Source of the DNA: Planctomycetota bacterium
Lineage (GTDB): Bacteria > Planctomycetota > PUPC01 > JACPCR01
Length of the DNA: 33,422 nucleotides
NCBI GenBank assembly: GCA_027625095.1
Contig: JAQBXN010000100.1
Coordinates: 1 to 33,422, forward strand
Direction: 5' to 3'
Position 1 is the first letter of the stretch. Each line of letters opens with the position of its first letter. The notes below the pieces were generated by a model, which saw only the letters and a program-made list of their open reading frames with translations, was not told the DNA's origin and searched no databases. The position numbers and the translations under genes were made by a program. Below, piece after piece: positions 1-7,990 of this stretch.

Positions 1-11
1 CTCTTGTTGTG

Positions 12-161
12 CAACCCCTTCAGGGTTGAATCGTGACTTACAATACACCCCAGGGTGGCGCTCACGACTCCGTCGCTTCGCTGACCCTGGGCTACGTTGT
101 TTAACGCCTTCGGCGTACAGAACTCGTCCCTGTGAAAATCCAGGGTTTTCGCCCCACGGGG
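12..161. repeat. Hairpin-rich intergenic repeat
   Basis: Four short inverted repeats follow one another: CAACCC/GGGTTG (12-17/23-28), CCAGGGT/ACCCTGG (50-56/84-90), ACGCC/GGCGT around TTC (104-108/112-116) and CCCC/GGGG (152-155/158-161). No convincing reading frame covers them. The phrasing (CTTCAGGG, ACCCTGGGCTACG, CCTTCGGCGT) resembles dispersed non-coding repeats I know from planctomycete-like genomes; that resemblance is from memory and unverified. Confidence 0.5.
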
Positions 162-202
162 TTATATCGACCTATAATTTTAAGCTGGAGAGACCTTAGA
201 CC

Positions 203-222
203 CATGCCAGCTTGCTGGCATG
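203..222 (-). terminator. Stem-loop after the sialidase gene
   Basis: A perfect 8-bp inverted repeat, CATGCCAG / CTGGCATG with loop CTTG, lies 4 bases beyond the stop codon of the minus-strand sialidase gene. There is no clear T-tract on the minus-strand side, so it may be a weak or Rho-assisted end, or a 3' RNA-stabilising hairpin. Confidence 0.35.
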
Positions 223-226
223 TGAA

Positions 227-1978
227 TCAGATCTTCCCAGCTAAATCTGTCAGCCCAGCGCGCCAGTTCCCTATGACCTCGGAAATCAGCAGGGCGCGCC
301 CGTAGATACGGAGTGGATTCACTGCGGGGGCAACTTTGCCTTGCCCGGAACCGTTCGCATGCTGGAGCCAGGGACTGAAGCGGCCCCATCCGAATTGTCG
401 CCAGTCGCCGCCATCGTCGAGGCGGCCATCGACAACGAACGAAATGATTTTCGGCCCGGCATCAACGATGACGGCAAAGTGCTGTCGCATGCCCGGTTTC
501 AGAAGCGCCGGCTGAGTGTCCCATGAGTTCGTAGTCCGGCCGTCCGAAAGCACGATCTCGAGGCCTGACCGGGCCGTGGTGCGAAGGAGAATCCCAGCCC
601 CGACGTCGTTCCTCGTGTCCAGGATGTCTGCAACGTCTGAGCCGGCGGTAAGCCATCCGTCGATCGAGATTCCGCTGGCCCGAAAATCCTTATTGCACTC
701 ATAGTGGCTCCGAGGACCGAAGGCGGGAAGTTCCGGAACGTCCAGTGAATCCGTGTTTCGGCATACGGCTGTCTGCCCGGCTTCAGCTACCTCGCACCGC
801 TCGAATTGATTCCAGAGCAAATCCAGGGTGTGGGAGTCCAATTCATGGATTCGAGCGATTTCTTTCTGGGTTTCCGTCACAAACAAACGTCCGCCTTCTT
901 CAACAAGGTCAGGGTAGCTCATCCGCACGTAAGGATTGTCGTCATAAAGCACAATCTCCGGCTGAGACCAGTGGATGACTTTGCCATTGGGGCCATCGAC
1001 TTCAATTCCGCCGCACATCCAGACGGGATTCCTGTCGGCATAATCTCGGCCGCCATGGTTGTGAAACCAGTAAAGGAATTTTCCGTTACTGCATTTCCAA
1101 GCGAAGTTGGCGGCCCGCGGATGTTTCATCAGCGTACCGTCCGCATAACGCTTGTAACGGGGCTCCTCCCAGGAGCGACCGCCGTCGCGGCTGTAGCTTT
1201 CCACCGGGTGTCCGTCCACGCTCCGGTACACAACATAGAGCGAGCCGTCGCTGAGAATCGAATAACTATGTTCGGCGGCTATGGCGCCACCGCCGGGCGG
1301 AGTTCGCAGGCCGACTTCGCCCTCGGGCAGCGTTTCCCATTCGATCAATTCCGGATCGGGCTCTGTCGGAAGATTTCGACTACGGAGCAGAACGCCCTCG
1401 TTCCGGACGAAAAAACCGCGCCCGAAGCCACCTACCTTGCAGAGCGGGACATATGCTGCGGCGTCGTGAATGAACGGTTTGCCGACGTTCCAGAAATAGA
1501 GCAGTCGCCCTTCGTCCGGGGACTCCCGGTCAATCTCAAAGAGCCGCTGCGGGATCGGAAATCGTGACGGCGACCAGGAACGCCCATGGTCGTCCGAATA
1601 CTTGAAGACAAAGTATCCAAGGCTGTCGACCCGTTTCGTGAAACCCGGCCCATCTGCGTTGGCGACCTGGCGGACGTTGTCCGTGTTGTGATTGTAGAAG
1701 GCATAGACGCGGCCGGAAGGGACTTTCAACATCACGGAATAACTTGCCTCCGGCCCATCAGCGGGCTCGACTTCCGCAGGTTCAGACCAGGTCTCGCCCA
1801 TATCCGTGCTCCGCATCGAGACTGGATGCTGGCCCGGCTGGCCTTCATGCCCGGAACCGGTCGTCACTATGCAAAGCCAGGCCCCGTCATCGGTCCGAAC
1901 CACATACGGCTGGTCGGCATAGCCACCCGACGAAATCGTTTTGCCGTTAGAAATATGCCGCCAATCGGTACAACTCAT
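227..1978 (-). CDS. BNR/Asp-box sialidase-like protein with C-terminal LamG-like domain
   Basis: Predicted 583-residue exo-sialidase-type glycoside hydrolase, six-bladed beta-propeller class. Three Asp-box repeats of the form SxDxGxxW are visible: STDMGETW (57-64), SDDHGRSW (128-135) and SRDGGRSW (263-270). From about residue 425 the chain looks like a LamG/concanavalin-like beta-sandwich, ending in a segment reading RIYGRALLISEVIGNW. The frame stays open to a GTG at 2056, but ATG 1978 is preferred because the propeller fold begins right after it and the extra 26 residues are not a signal peptide. No signal peptide is seen with either start, so a cytoplasmic enzyme is likely unless the true start is elsewhere. 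The sialidase family is supported; the actual substrate is not, since planctomycete-type members are often uncharacterised. It stands alone on this strand. Confidence 0.85.
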   Translation of the reverse strand: MSCTDWRHISNGKTISSGGYADQPYVVRTDDGAWLCIVTTGSGHEGQPGQHPVSMRSTDMGETWSEPAEVEPADGPEASYSVMLKVPSGRVYAFYNHNTDNVRQVANADGPGFTKRVDSLGYFVFKYSDDHGRSWSPSRFPIPQRLFEIDRESPDEGRLLYFWNVGKPFIHDAAAYVPLCKVGGFGRGFFVRNEGVLLRSRNLPTEPDPELIEWETLPEGEVGLRTPPGGGAIAAEHSYSILSDGSLYVVYRSVDGHPVESYSRDGGRSWEEPRYKRYADGTLMKHPRAANFAWKCSNGKFLYWFHNHGGRDYADRNPVWMCGGIEVDGPNGKVIHWSQPEIVLYDDNPYVRMSYPDLVEEGGRLFVTETQKEIARIHELDSHTLDLLWNQFERCEVAEAGQTAVCRNTDSLDVPELPAFGPRSHYECNKDFRASGISIDGWLTAGSDVADILDTRNDVGAGILLRTTARSGLEIVLSDGRTTNSWDTQPALLKPGMRQHFAVIVDAGPKIISFVVDGRLDDGGDWRQFGWGRFSPWLQHANGSGQGKVAPAVNPLRIYGRALLISEVIGNWRAGLTDLAGKI

Positions 1979-2502
1979 CGCTAAAGATCCAATGGAATGC
2001 GAAAGGGTATTCGCCAACGTAGTGCTGAAGGCGCGAAATTGATATCCAGATATCACCCAGCCACAACCGAAGAAAACGAACCACGGAGAGTACAGAGTTA
2101 AGAATTCTGTCCATACCCACCTCGCGAAACCAATCGCACTTCCAGGCGGTGGTTGGCCGTATTCTTTCCGAGGCGGACGTCCCGGGAACTTTCATCAGCC
2201 GATTCAGAAGAGATTTCTTGATGGATGCAACTGGTGAGCCAGCCGAGATTATGACGGAGTTCGGAAGCGGTCGGAGGCTGCGGCAAGAGAAAAGCGGAAG
2301 TGATTCTTCACTCGGTGGCGTGCGTTACAGCGATCCTGGATACTTCCCGCCCCCGGGAGCTTGTCCCGCAGGGTCTGTTAAAAAATTTGGGAAGAGCTCC
2401 GGCTGACAGCCCGCTGAGAATACCGGATTGGCTACCGTTCCTACGCTCTGCAATAGAATCCAGACCTCCCAAATCATTCCGGTTAGAGAACTCGAGGAGA
2501 GA
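1979..2502. other. Intergenic region between divergent sialidase and ilvN
   Basis: This 524-base gap separates two divergently transcribed genes, so it must hold promoters for both, but I find no convincing -35/-10 pair. Visible items are an ACAGA/TCTGT inverted repeat at 2092-2110 around AGAATTCT, a C/G-rich stretch near 2345-2372, and a CTGAGA at 2413-2418 that does not extend into a THI-box. Short open frames here show no family resemblance. Confidence 0.4.
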
Positions 2503-3000
2503 ATGAACCACTCACAGCTTCACACTATTTCGTGCCGGGTCCGGAACAGGCCGGGCGTTCTGGCACGGATTTCAGGCTTGTTTGCCCGCCGCGGATACAA
2601 CATCGACAGTCTTGCCGTCAGCCGTTCGCACGTGCCCGGTGAATCGCGAATGACAATAGCAGTTGCGGGGGCGCAGGAGATGCTGGCTCAGATCATTCAA
2701 CAGCTCATCAAGCTGATTGATGTGATCGAAGTTCACGACCACACCGCGGATAGCGTGGTTGAACGTGAGCTAGCCATGGCAAAGGTCAGTGCAGACGCCG
2801 ACAAGAGGCCGGAGATCCTGCAACTCGCCCAGGTATTCAGGGCGAGAGCAGTTGATGTGGCAGACGAAACTTTGATTTTCGAAGTGACAGGGGCTTCGGC
2901 AAAGATAGATGCTTTCGAGAAGATGATGGATTCCTACGGCATCTGCGAAATGGTGCGAACGGGCAAAGTGATCATGGCCCGTGGTAACCAGCCCACCTGA
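2503..3000 (+). CDS. ilvN: Acetolactate synthase small (regulatory) subunit
   Basis: Regulatory subunit of acetohydroxyacid synthase, the first common step of valine, leucine and isoleucine synthesis; it binds and stimulates the catalytic IlvB subunit and confers valine feedback inhibition. The 165-residue length is normal. The N-terminal ACT domain is clear (HTISCRVRNRPGVLARISGLF, then RRGYNIDSLAVS), followed by the typical C-terminal half ending in a segment with EMVRTGKVIMARG. The frame is open from 2428, but ATG 2503 is chosen because the ACT domain begins five residues later and a GAGGAG motif precedes it, though at only about 3 bases. No ilvB lies in the window, which is unusual. It is followed 14 bases later by a membrane protein gene, probably co-transcribed. 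Confidence 0.93.
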   Translation: MNHSQLHTISCRVRNRPGVLARISGLFARRGYNIDSLAVSRSHVPGESRMTIAVAGAQEMLAQIIQQLIKLIDVIEVHDHTADSVVERELAMAKVSADADKRPEILQLAQVFRARAVDVADETLIFEVTGASAKIDAFEKMMDSYGICEMVRTGKVIMARGNQPT

Positions 3001-3014
3001 TCCTGGAGCTTACG

Positions 3015-4055
3015 GTGAAGTACATTTCGAGAGCCCTCTTTCTGATTGCCGGGCTCTCTATCATTGCCTGGCTCGTATCACGGGCAGGCGTGCAGACGGT
3101 CTGGTTCCAGGTTCAAAATCTGGGATGGCTATTTCCGCTTATCCTGTTGCCTTTCCTGGCAGTCTTCCTTTTCGACACCTTGGGCTGGGCGCAGGCTTTT
3201 CCACCAGGCCGGCTGCGCAAACGAGTTGGAACAGGCCTGCTGTTCTGCATTCGATTGGCTGGGGAATCCATCAACAACATCACCCCCACCGCCTACCTGG
3301 GAGGCGAGCCGGTGAAGGCTCTAATTCTCAAGCGATACGGCATCCCCACCGCAGAAGGGCTTGCTTCGGCGGTGATTGCCAAGACGACGCTCGCTCTTTC
3401 GCAGATCCTGTTCATGTTCATCGGAGCGATTCTGCTGGTCATTCGTTTGAGGGATACAGGTGTCGTCCTTGCCTGTCTGCTTGCTGCCATTCCGCTCGCC
3501 GGATTGTTCATCTATTTTATTCTTTCCTGGCAACGGCACGGGCTGTTCAAGCCGCTGCTGAAGATCGTGCGGAAACTTGGCATCGGCGTTCGCCGACTTG
3601 AAGCCATGGAAGGCAGGTTCGAGAGGGTGGATGAAGAGATTCGCGCATTCCATCAAGAGCATCCAGGCCGATTCGCATGGTCATTCTTATTCCACTTTTC
3701 AGGTTGGCTCGCAGGTGTTTTCGAGGTGGCAGTGATCCTCACACTGATTGGCTTCGAATGCACCTGGACGGATATATTCATCATTGAATCTTTGGCACAG
3801 TTAGCGAAAGGCATCGGAAGTCTGCTTCCCCTTCCAGGGAGTCTTGGAGTTCAGGAAGGAGGGGGAGTTTACATTTTTCATATCCTGAGTCTGGAAATGA
3901 GCACAGGCCTGACATTGATGATTCTGAAACGTGTACGAGAACTCGTTTTTGCTGCTCTGGGCTTAAGCCTTGCATCATGGCTTGGAGTGTATAAGAGCGA
4001 AGACTCCAGCGAGTCCGAAGAGAAGTCACCGCCGACATTTGACAGCTCAATCTGA
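3015..4055 (+). CDS. Flippase-like LPG_synthase_TM / UPF0104 membrane protein
   Basis: A 346-residue polytopic inner-membrane protein with about eight hydrophobic helices. It carries the two signatures of the lysylphosphatidylglycerol synthase TM-region/UPF0104 (HpnL-like) family: GESINNITPTAYLGGEPVKA near residue 84 and the segment LLPLPGSLGVQEGG near 272. Members are thought to move or assist lipids or glycolipids across the membrane, or to form the membrane part of aminoacyl-lipid synthases; no soluble synthase domain is present, so a stand-alone flippase-like role is an inference. Translation starts at GTG 3015 with GGAG six bases upstream. The gene sits 14 bases after ilvN and 5 bases before the phosphatase gene, so an operon is likely. 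The tail is hydrophilic and Ser/Glu-rich. Confidence 0.88.
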   Translation: MKYISRALFLIAGLSIIAWLVSRAGVQTVWFQVQNLGWLFPLILLPFLAVFLFDTLGWAQAFPPGRLRKRVGTGLLFCIRLAGESINNITPTAYLGGEPVKALILKRYGIPTAEGLASAVIAKTTLALSQILFMFIGAILLVIRLRDTGVVLACLLAAIPLAGLFIYFILSWQRHGLFKPLLKIVRKLGIGVRRLEAMEGRFERVDEEIRAFHQEHPGRFAWSFLFHFSGWLAGVFEVAVILTLIGFECTWTDIFIIESLAQLAKGIGSLLPLPGSLGVQEGGGVYIFHILSLEMSTGLTLMILKRVRELVFAALGLSLASWLGVYKSEDSSESEEKSPPTFDSSI

Positions 4056-4060
4056 ATCCA

Positions 4061-4723
4061 ATGGATCTCTATTTAGTCAGGCACGCACAATCGGCCAACA
4101 ACGCCAACATCCCCGAAGGGCGGGTTCCAGACGCGCCCCTTACGCGATCCGGGGAGAGGCAGGGGGCGTTTCTTGCGCACTGGGCAAAGTCCGCGGGTAT
4201 CACTCGGTTATTGACGAGCCCGATGCTGCGTTGCCTGCATACCGTCCAATTCATCAGCAAGTCTACAGGACTTGTTCCCGAAGTTTGGGTCGACCTCCAC
4301 GAGCAAGGCGGATGCATCAGCGGCATCTCTGCAACAACATATAAAGGTCAGCCAGGCATGACCGCCGCCGAGATCCTTGAACGCTTCCCAGGCTATCGGG
4401 TACCTCCGGAAATTGATGATCAGGGTTGGTGGAAATCACAGCCTTACGAAACGCCAGAGGAGACAGAGGTCCGGGCAGATGAAATGGCGCAGCATTTCAA
4501 AGACGAGTTTGGCAATACGAATGAAACCGTTCTCTGCGTAACCCACGCTGCTTTCATGCAGTTCCTGATTGGCGAATTCATCGGCCACCCTCAGTTGGTG
4601 TTCAACTGGGTAGGGACGGTGTACAACACTTCAGTCAGTCACGTACAGATCACCGGCGATGAAATCAGCGTGGTTACCTTGAATGGCGTCGGCCATCTGC
4701 CGGAAACCATGCTGACCAAGTGA
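4061..4723 (+). CDS. Histidine phosphatase (phosphoglycerate mutase-like) family protein
   Basis: A 220-residue cytoplasmic protein of the branch 1 histidine phosphatase superfamily. The N-terminal LVRHAQS carries the nucleophilic His8 (RHA rather than the commoner RHG), LTRSGERQG follows near residue 27, TSPMLRCLHT supplies the usual SxxxRxxxT-type motif near 52, and VTHAAF near 160 supplies the second catalytic His. The family removes phosphate from sugars, nucleotides, cofactor intermediates or proteins, and the substrate cannot be told here. It starts 5 bases after the flippase-like gene, consistent with one operon. A folded leader separates it from the following antiporter gene, so the latter is probably controlled separately. 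Confidence 0.85.
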   Translation: MDLYLVRHAQSANNANIPEGRVPDAPLTRSGERQGAFLAHWAKSAGITRLLTSPMLRCLHTVQFISKSTGLVPEVWVDLHEQGGCISGISATTYKGQPGMTAAEILERFPGYRVPPEIDDQGWWKSQPYETPEETEVRADEMAQHFKDEFGNTNETVLCVTHAAFMQFLIGEFIGHPQLVFNWVGTVYNTSVSHVQITGDEISVVTLNGVGHLPETMLTK

Positions 4724-4798
4724 ACTCGTCACAGACTTCTTTTCTCCAACCGAGAACTATGCTTTCCACGCCGGTGACGTAGCAAGAAGCATCCAAAA

Positions 4799-4885
4799 GG
4801 CTTGCTGGCGCGCCTAAGGACGCGCCGCTAGACTCCCCCACGGTTGGGGTGGTATGAAGGCTAATTACGGCGAGCCCTGCAACCG
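4799..4885 (+). promoter_or_regulatory. Candidate riboswitch: three stems plus pseudoknot in the antiporter leader
   Basis: P1 pairs GGCTTGC (4799-4805) with GCGAGCC (4870-4876), one G-U, and closes a junction. P2 is GGCGCG/CGCGCC (4807-4812/4821-4826). P3 is CCCCA/TGGGG (4836-4840/4845-4849). The P3 loop and its edge, CGGTTG (4841-4846), are perfectly complementary to CAACCG (4880-4885), which lies just before the purine-rich ribosome-binding region of the antiporter start at 4897. That is a pseudoknotted aptamer layout suited to controlling translation. Its position before a Na+/H+ antiporter suggests a monovalent-cation sensor. It reminds me of the nhaA-I (Li+-I) class, but I recall that consensus only from memory. 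Confidence 0.7.
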
Positions 4886-4896
4886 AGAAAAGAGAG

Positions 4897-6534
4897 ATGA
4901 AGAGGCTTATCACTATCCGACAATTCAGATCGCGCTGCAGCCCTGCAGCCCTCCTATATTTGGCCTTGGTATGCCTCGGTACGAGTATGCCTGGCATCTA
5001 TGCGGAGGATGGCCTTGAGCCGGTTCCTGCAGAACAGGCTGCCCCGGCAGAACCTGCCGGAGTAGACAATTCAAAAGACCCGACTCAGGAACACGAAGGC
5101 GAGGGGGACGAAGGCCACCCATCTGAGGAACGCCCTGAAGGCGAGCATGGAAAGGCAAAGGTACAGAAGCCGGGCTTTCTGGCGATGATGCCGTTCATCA
5201 CCATCCTGCTTGGCATCGCAATTCTGCCTTTGATCCATGCAACGGAGCATATTTGGCATAAGAACCAAGTGAAGCTCGCGGTATCGGCAGCGATGGCGAT
5301 CATCACGCTCATCTACTATTTCAGTCGTGGGTATGGTGTGCCTTTTCATGAACATCTCACGCACGGCGGCGTTGAAACGGTCAAAGCAATCTTGATTCAC
5401 TCAGTCCTCGATGAATATATTCCATTCATCGTTCTCCTCTTCAGTCTGTTCACTATCAGCGGCGGCATAAGACTTACGGGCGACCTTCATGCCTCACCCG
5501 CTACTAACACAATCATCCTCGGCATTGGCGCAGGTATCGCTAGTTTCGTCGGTACGACCGGCGCTTCCATGCTGCTGATACGCCCGTTGCTCCAGACCAA
5601 TCGCCAACGCAAACACGTAACCCACACCATCGTCTTTTTCATTTTTCTGGTCAGCAATATCGGCGGATCGCTTTTGCCTATTGGTGACCCGCCACTGTTC
5701 CTTGGCTACCTCTATGGCGTTCCATTTACCTGGACTTTAAAGCTGTTTGTCCCTTGGGCGTTTGTCGTGTGCCTGCTTCTGATTGTCTATTTCATCTGGG
5801 ATACCCGGATGGTGAAGAAGGAAACCGTAGAAGCGATGCGCAGAAATGACGTCCAGGTTCAGCCGCTTCGGCTGAGAGGCGCACTCAATTTCCTCTGGCT
5901 GGGTGGAGTCATTCTGGCCGTGGCATTCTTGGTGCCCGGAAAAGCCTTCGCCGGCATCTCAGTCAAGCCCTTCATGCGCGAAGGAATGCAGCTTCTGCTG
6001 GTTGCCATCGCCTGGCTTACCACGAGAGCAGAATTGCGAAAGGACAATCAATTTTCTTTCTTCGCCATCGCAGAAGTAGCCGCACTGTTCATAGGAATCT
6101 TTATCACGATGCAAGTGCCCATCGAATACCTGCGGGCAAGCAGCGCGGACCTGTCCGGCATCGTGAACAGCCCGGTCAAGTTCTTCTGGTTCACCGGGAT
6201 CCTGTCGAGCCTTCTCGATAACGCTCCAACCTACGCGGTCTTTTTCTCTCTTGGATCATCCATGACCGACGCAAGTATGGCGGGGTCGCAGGTGGCTCTG
6301 GCGGGCGGAGGCAGCATCTTGGAATCGTGGCTTGTCGCTATATCCTTGGGCGCCGTTTTCATGGGAGCAAACACCTACATCGGCAACGGCCCCAATTTCA
6401 TGGTTAAGAGCATCGCCGAATCGAGCGGCCGAAAGATGCCGAGTTTCTTTGGATACATGGTGTACAGCATCGGCATCCTGATACCCACCTTTGTTATCGT
6501 GACCCTGCTGGGTGGGATATTCTTCAATGTGTAG
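4897..6534 (+). CDS. CitMHS/NhaD-type sodium:proton antiporter
   Basis: A 545-residue inner-membrane transporter of the ion transporter superfamily, CitMHS_2/NhaD-like, predicted to exchange Na+ (or Li+) for H+. It begins with a hydrophobic signal-like helix (about residues 14-35) ending near YAEDG. Next comes an acidic, Pro/Glu-rich linker (about 37-90) and then about twelve membrane helices. Family signatures are GTTGASMLLIRPLL near 223, LPIGDPPLFLGYLYGVPF near 260, LLDNAPTYAVFF near 442 and GNGPNFMVKS near 493. The long acidic extramembrane segment is an addition to the core transporter. The start is ATG 4897, preceded by an AG-rich stretch. The leader forms a pseudoknotted structure, so ion-responsive translation is plausible. 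It is transcribed toward the ferredoxin reductase gene, with tandem repeats between them. Confidence 0.85.
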   Translation: MKRLITIRQFRSRCSPAALLYLALVCLGTSMPGIYAEDGLEPVPAEQAAPAEPAGVDNSKDPTQEHEGEGDEGHPSEERPEGEHGKAKVQKPGFLAMMPFITILLGIAILPLIHATEHIWHKNQVKLAVSAAMAIITLIYYFSRGYGVPFHEHLTHGGVETVKAILIHSVLDEYIPFIVLLFSLFTISGGIRLTGDLHASPATNTIILGIGAGIASFVGTTGASMLLIRPLLQTNRQRKHVTHTIVFFIFLVSNIGGSLLPIGDPPLFLGYLYGVPFTWTLKLFVPWAFVVCLLLIVYFIWDTRMVKKETVEAMRRNDVQVQPLRLRGALNFLWLGGVILAVAFLVPGKAFAGISVKPFMREGMQLLLVAIAWLTTRAELRKDNQFSFFAIAEVAALFIGIFITMQVPIEYLRASSADLSGIVNSPVKFFWFTGILSSLLDNAPTYAVFFSLGSSMTDASMAGSQVALAGGGSILESWLVAISLGAVFMGANTYIGNGPNFMVKSIAESSGRKMPSFFGYMVYSIGILIPTFVIVTLLGGIFFNV

Positions 6535-6537
6535 CTG

Positions 6538-6677
6538 AGAGCCTCCGCGGAGCGCCTGCACCATTGAAGAAAACAGAGCCGCCGCGGAGCGTCAGCACCA
6601 CGGAAGAAAGCAGAGCCGCCGCGGAGCGTCAGCACCACGGAAGAAAACAGAGCCGCCGCGGAGCGTCAGCACCACTG
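6538..6677. repeat. 37-bp tandem repeat between convergent genes
   Basis: Three full units and one partial unit lie head to tail: 6538-6574 (divergent), 6575-6611, 6612-6648 and 6649-6677. Units 2 and 3 differ by one base. Each unit carries GCCGCCGCGGAGCGTCAGC followed by ACCACGGAAGAAAAC; the CCGCGG core is self-complementary. The array fills the gap between the convergent antiporter and ferredoxin reductase genes and begins 4 bases after the antiporter stop. There is no spacer variation, so it is not a CRISPR. Confidence 0.9.
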
Positions 6678-6701
6678 CCCGTGAGATCGCTAATGTGAAC
6701 T

Positions 6702-7694
6702 CTAATATGTTTCTTTCAGCAGACGCTCTTTATTGCGGGTCCGCTCGATGATTGGCCATTCTGCTGCATCCCTTGCCAATTCCTGGACCGCCTTTGCATC
6801 GAGACCTTCGGGTATAGAGATGAGGTCGGAATTGATTTTGGCCAACCACTGATAGATGCCGTTTTCCATTCCTTTAAGACCACACATATAGAGCATGGTG
6901 CTCTGTTTTTGGAGGAGCGGGATGAGTTCGCTTTCTTTTTCAACAAGCACATCCTGGACGTATCGCTTTCCACCTTTTGCATTTCTTTGTTCGCGACTTA
7001 TGGCTGTGATGAAATTGAAATTTGAATGAGTTTTTTCGAAGTAGCGGAAGTCGGCCTCATACATGACGTCTGTCGAGTAAGGCACACCGAAAATCAGCCA
7101 GAGATCCCGCTCGACGCCCGCGTTAAAGAGCTCTATCAACATGCCTCGATAGGGCGCGATCCCCGTGCCAGTGGCGACAAAGACGAAATCATGCTCGAGC
7201 GGGTCGTCCGGCAACAGGAAGTTCTTGCCAACCGGGCCTGTTATCTGCACTTTATCCCCTGGCTTGGCATCGCAGATGTAATTGGAAGCTGCACCGAAAA
7301 CGAGTTGACCGGTCACTGGGTCTTCGCTCATTTCGCGCTTCACACAAATGGAAACGGTCTTACCATCCCAGGAGTCTCCCCATGAAGCGGACGCAATAGA
7401 ATAGAGCCGAACTTTTGAATTAAGACCACGGTGAATTTGGTTCAGCGCCGGGTCGTTAAACCGCCCGGCTGGTATGACGCCGATGCTCTGGCCGATACGA
7501 TACTTGCCTTCCATATCACAACCGTCGATATCGAAAACAATGTGCCAATCGTAGTTCGGGCTGGAAGGATGGTTAATGCGCCGCTTGCTGACTACGGTAG
7601 CATCAAACGTATTTTTGGGCGTATATATATTGACCGCCGTCTCGGGTATCGGCCTCAGCGACACTCCCTCTGGTTTTTCGATTTCAGAATTCAA
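6702..7694 (-). CDS. Ferredoxin--NADP+ reductase, plant-type fold
   Basis: A 330-residue FAD enzyme that passes electrons between ferredoxin or flavodoxin and NADP(H). Motifs run in the expected order: RLYSIAS (96-102) for FAD, GxxSNYIC (134-141), the NADP-site ATGTGIAPYRG (174-184), and a YMCGLKGMENGI segment near 265. The chain ends in a C-terminal tyrosine (KETY), as in plastidic-type reductases where the terminal Tyr stacks on the flavin. No iron-sulphur or phycobilisome-linker extension is present. The only credible start is TTG 7694; the frame is closed upstream by a stop, and no strong ribosome-binding site is visible. It may have its own promoter in the structured 296-base gap downstream of serS. 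Its ferredoxin partner is not in the window. Confidence 0.88.
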   Translation of the reverse strand: MNSEIEKPEGVSLRPIPETAVNIYTPKNTFDATVVSKRRINHPSSPNYDWHIVFDIDGCDMEGKYRIGQSIGVIPAGRFNDPALNQIHRGLNSKVRLYSIASASWGDSWDGKTVSICVKREMSEDPVTGQLVFGAASNYICDAKPGDKVQITGPVGKNFLLPDDPLEHDFVFVATGTGIAPYRGMLIELFNAGVERDLWLIFGVPYSTDVMYEADFRYFEKTHSNFNFITAISREQRNAKGGKRYVQDVLVEKESELIPLLQKQSTMLYMCGLKGMENGIYQWLAKINSDLISIPEGLDAKAVQELARDAAEWPIIERTRNKERLLKETY

Positions 7695-7822
7695 TTGCCA
7701 ACTCGAAAATTGCTCAAAAACTTCTCATTTCAGTCTAAAATGGGGCAAAATTCTATGGGCTCGAAGGGCCTTGGCAACCGCATGGAAAACCCGAGGAGGT
7801 CGGATCATAAACTTTCAGTTCC

Positions 7823-7900
7823 TCAGAAACTACGTGGCCTCCACTCTCCGCCGGGAGTCTTCAGACCCCTGGCTCCGCGAGGACACCACGTAGTTCCTGA
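7823..7900. repeat. 78-base long-stem hairpin element upstream of ferredoxin reductase
   Basis: Fifteen-base inverted ends, TCAGAAACTACGTGG (7823-7837) and CCACGTAGTTCCTGA (7886-7900), pair with one mismatch that becomes a G-U pair in minus-strand RNA. The stem continues as CCTC/GAGG (7838-7841/7879-7882) past a 3-base bulge. An inner hairpin is GGAGTC-TTCA-GACCCC (7854-7869). It could be a structured leader of the reductase mRNA, which starts 129 bases downstream on the minus strand, or a MITE-like element with terminal inverted repeats. No clear target-site duplication is seen. Confidence 0.6.
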
Positions 7901-7958
7901 CGTCTATAAACCGCCTGGCCGGTTGGGTGCTCCTAAGATCCTGGCTTCGTTGTTGCCT

Positions 7959-7972
7959 GCCCTTTCGAGGGC
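7959..7972 (-). terminator. Short stem-loop after serS
   Basis: GCCCT/AGGGC with a 4-base loop (TTCG on plus, CGAA on minus) lies 19 bases beyond the serS stop. No T-run follows it on the minus strand, so termination is only a weak suggestion. Confidence 0.25.
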
Positions 7973-7990
7973 CACGGATGCAGGTCTCTC

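Noticed and set aside
806..1567. Plus-strand open frame of 253 codons
   Set aside because: It lies entirely antisense to the sialidase, which has clear Asp-box motifs; the plus-strand translation matches no family.
2411..2432. CTGAGA motif suggesting a TPP (THI-box) riboswitch before ilvN
   Set aside because: The rest of the THI-box consensus is missing, and ilvN is not a thiamine gene.
6538..6677. Possible CRISPR array
   Set aside because: Units are contiguous with no variable spacers, and no cas genes are present.
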